From Metaphire vulgaris (lineage: Eukaryota > Annelida > Clitellata > Crassiclitellata > Megascolecidae): a stretch of DNA of 64,000 nt. A program made the position numbers and the translations under genes. Below the pieces are notes generated by a model. The model searched no databases. It had not been told where the DNA came from and saw only the letters and a program-made list of their open reading frames with translations. The DNA lies in the NCBI GenBank assembly GCA_018105865.1, contig CM030835.1, forward strand, positions 1,867,316-1,931,315. Reading direction: 5' to 3'. Shown one piece after another: positions 52,776 through 64,000 of this stretch. The number at the start of each line of letters is the position of its first letter. The stretch's first letter is position 1.

Positions 52776-52928
52776 GACAGCGGTGTCAAAGGCTGCAGAC
52801 ATATCGAGTAGATTAAGAATTATAGAGTTTAAAAAAATTACTTTTCTCCGCGTCCAAACACGAAACATCAACGGAGCAGTTTCGACCGCAAAGAGTCAAA
52901 CCGAACAACGCCAAAAACTCAACGCGTT

Positions 52929-61836
<8,908 letters not shown>

Positions 61837-61909
61837 CTAAACGAACGGACAAATTGCTCTATATGCCCGGACGACTCACTGTCGATAGCGAAAACAACGC
61901 ACGAAATTT

Positions 61910-62057
61910 GGGGGAAGATGGCAGAGTGGGTTACGTGCTGGAGCGTCAGGGTGACGGAGCGGGTTCAAGCCCCGTTAGTGCCCCTAGTCACCTAGTGGCT
62001 TTCACACAGGCAGTAATGCCTTCTAAGTCACTTTAAATCATGCTAAGTTAAGTTGTA

Positions 62058-62060
<3 letters not shown>
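61910..62060 (+). repeat. tRNA-derived SINE
   Basis: The head has a polymerase III A box (TGGCAGAGTGGGTTA, 61919-61933) and B box (GGGTTCAAGCCCC, 61961-61973) spaced as in a tRNA. The 5' GGGGGAAG could pair loosely with 3' GTGCCCC. An unrelated body ending AAGTTAAGTTGTAAGG follows, with (GA)n adjacent. It is not a functional tRNA, as no clean anticodon arm forms. Confidence 0.6.
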
Positions 62061-62096
<36 letters not shown>

Positions 62097-62118
62097 AGAA
62101 GTAGTAAAGAGAGAGAGA
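62061..62118. repeat. (GA)n microsatellite
   Basis: Interrupted GA repeat directly after the SINE body. Confidence 0.9.
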
Positions 62119-62469
62119 GAGCGATTTTCATTTTTGCATGAACTTCCATTAGCAAAAGTAGGCCATTTGAGACAATTTACATGCAAACTGTAAGCGGAAA
62201 CCCGTAAGACTCATTACCCTACTTTACTACGTAGATTCACTATGCACCGAATGGTCCCCTAGATGGTGCCATCATTAACAATATTTTTTATTTGTGGTAA
62301 ATTTAACATTTAGCTGGCGGAGGGTAGAAGACAATTTTAAAGGTCACTGACAGTCATAATACAATTATTTCAATTTACAAACTGGAAATCATAAAATGCA
62401 CTGTAAGACTATCTTGGCGTTCGTTTTCAGAAAGACTACCGGTGCAAGGAAGCGATAGAAGAACAAGAG

Positions 62470-62728
62470 TCTGTCTCACTGTCTCGTTATCTCTGTCTCT
62501 GTCAGTCTCTGTCTCTCTGTATATATCTGTCTCGCTCTGCCTGTTGTCTGTCTCTCTGTCTCTCTGTCTCTCTGTCTCTCTGTCTCTCTGTCTCTCTCTC
62601 TGTCTCTCTGTCTCTCTCAGTCTCTCTCAGTATCTCTATCTCTGTCTCTCTCAGTCTCTCTCAGTATCTCTATCTCTGTCTCTCTCTGTCTCTCTATCTC
62701 TCTGTCTCTGTCTCTGTCTGTCTGTCTG

Positions 62729-62780
<52 letters not shown>
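62470..62780. repeat. Pyrimidine-rich (TCTG)n/(TC)n block
   Basis: About 300 bp of CTGT/TCTC repeats on the plus strand, reverse-complementary in composition and order to 62958-63225. Confidence 0.95.
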
Positions 62781-62782
<2 letters not shown>

Positions 62783-62957
62783 GCCGTATTTGTCGTCATA
62801 TAATATTGATCGGTGAAATGACACTTCGAACGACACCGGAGACGCATTTCCACGTGAGAGCAAGTAATCGCTTTCCCCGAAACTTAAGAAACGACGATGG
62901 TCAAACGACGATGCAAAGCAGACGCCATTCAAAGACAACGATCGTTAAACGTATTCA

Positions 62958-62961
62958 GAGA

Positions 62962-63023
<62 letters not shown>

Positions 63024-63028
63024 GAGAC

Positions 63029-63059
<31 letters not shown>

Positions 63060-63225
63060 CAGACAGAGACAGAGACAGAGACAGAGACAGACAGACAGAC
63101 AGAGATATTGTGAGACAGAGACAGGCAGACCGACAGACAGAAACAGAGGGAGAGAGAGTCAGAGACAGACAGAGAGAGGTAGAGAGAGATACAGAGACAG
63201 ACAGGCACAGACAGAAAGACACGCT
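62958..63225. repeat. Purine-rich (GA)n/(GACA)n block
   Basis: About 270 bp of GA, ACAGAG and ACAG repeats facing the pyrimidine block across about 175 bp of unique sequence. Confidence 0.95.
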
Positions 63226-63591
63226 GAAGCAGCAATTGCCGCCGGTCTCACATCAGCTTCGAACGTCTGATTGCTTTTCTTCCCCTTTGAATCGCTTCAA
63301 ATGAATTCCGTTCTGTGAAATGATTACCCGCCAGATCCATGCGTTTCATGCATTTTTCAGATTCGGACAACGCTTTTTTCAGCTGTTCTTCCTCTCGATG
63401 ACACCGATTTCTAACATCTGGTCAATATTCACGTTCACAGACATTTCCATTTGCTTCGGTCAAGACTTTATCATCGGGTTTTCGTGTCATCTGTTCTAGC
63501 GCTTTGTCTTTTCCCCAATCGATCAGTTGGAAAATGTTTGCTGTTTGCGTCACCGATTCAAGTTCGTTGCATGATTATTAACAGTGTTAGG

Positions 63592-64000
63592 AAAGATCAC
63601 TTGTAAATTGATCTTGATCAAAGATCAAGATCACTAGAGAGAAATTGATCTAAGATCAAGATCAAAGATCACTAGAGTATAAATGATCTAAGATCAAGAT
63701 CACTTTAAAAGTGATCTAAGATCAAAGATCATACAAATATAGTTATTATATCATGTATGACGTGTCACGTATGATAACGATACAAATGTCCACTGTACGA
63801 TGCATGTAAACTTTTGTAATACTAAGTTACTAACACAGCTGAAAACAGTTCGTGACAATTTTAGCAACTAACTGTCAGTTCACAGTCAGATTTGAACACG
63901 GCAGTTCATTTTCAGCATGAGCAGACGCTCAAACGTTGCGCCAGACAACCTGTTTCTTCGCGGTGTAGCTATCAAACCTCCAATACTAAAAAGTCTTTCG
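63592..64000 (-). mobile_element. 3' end of a larger hAT transposon (runs off window)
   Basis: The terminus CAGTGTTAGGAAAGATCAC at 63592 is followed by a subterminal zone (to about 63740) of repeated AAGATCAAGATCAC and TGATCTAAGATCA motifs, then the end of a transposase frame (63886 onward). The other end and target duplication lie outside the window. This is the only hAT in the window with an undamaged transposase segment. Confidence 0.8.
63886..64000 (-). CDS. hAT transposase C-terminus (partial)
   Basis: The frame enters from the right edge and ends TGA at 63888-63886. It encodes ERLFSIGGLIATPRRNRL followed by SGATFERLLMLKMNCRVQI, the hAT-family C-terminal dimerisation region (usual form ERxFSxAGxxxxxxRxxLxxxxxExLxxL). 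No break is seen in the 38 visible codons. The catalytic domain lies beyond the window. Confidence 0.85.
   Translation of the reverse strand, partial: ERLFSIGGLIATPRRNRLSGATFERLLMLKMNCRVQI

Noticed and set aside
61910..61985. Functional tRNA gene
   Set aside because: A and B boxes are present, but acceptor and anticodon arms do not fold cleanly, and the sequence continues into a SINE body.
62442..63304. Six ORFs rich in SLSVS or RERERQ
   Set aside because: Simple-sequence translation of the CT and GA blocks.

Overview
The window is metazoan nuclear DNA, most likely from a marine invertebrate; I cannot place the phylum. The evidence is spliced animal genes with GT-AG introns (a Src-family kinase, an SK potassium channel, a peptide-type GPCR, UXS1, and PNPLA4-like and PANK4-like proteins), a CR1/L2-like LINE, many hAT-type miniature elements and abundant microsatellites. 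It has no operons, CRISPR arrays or bacterial features.

Layout. 1-2043 is upstream flank with LINE scraps and a GC-richer putative promoter. 2114-5407 (+) is a four-exon PNPLA4-like patatin lipase (269 aa). 5408-10010 holds 3' flanks and a 1.08-kb decayed hAT transposon. 10011-16202 (-) is a complete twelve-exon UXS1 gene (418 aa). 16203-25137 is gene-free and repeat-rich. Its main feature is a 2.85-kb element (17085-19931) with about 665-bp inverted repeats, a 9-bp target duplication and a core of seven ~180-bp tandem units. 25138-26574 (+) is an intronless, GC-rich SK channel. 29758-34474 (+) is a nine-exon, divergent PANK4-like pantothenate-kinase-fold gene. 34475-37144 contains nested MITEs. 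37145-43325 (+) is an eight-exon Src-family kinase whose fifth exon carries an apparent one-base insertion. 43326-52082 contains the kinase's 3' flank, then a ~330-bp satellite array split by a 5'-truncated LINE. 52929-61836 (-) holds the last four exons of a class A GPCR, with TM1-TM4 beyond the right edge. 61837-64000 holds a tRNA-derived SINE, opposed CT and GA blocks, and the 3' end of a larger hAT element running off the window.

The genes are functionally unrelated neighbours (lipid hydrolysis, UDP-xylose synthesis, K+ conductance, CoA-pathway-like protein, tyrosine signalling, peptide signalling). What links the window is its mobile DNA. At least eight hAT-type MITEs have intact or near-intact 8-bp target duplications, there is a TTAA-flanked 80-bp family with an invariant core, and LINE tails grade into microsatellites. 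Intergenic and lineage-specific stretches are also strikingly rich in the palindrome TAGGCCTA, which is nearly absent from the UXS1, PNPLA4 and most Src introns.
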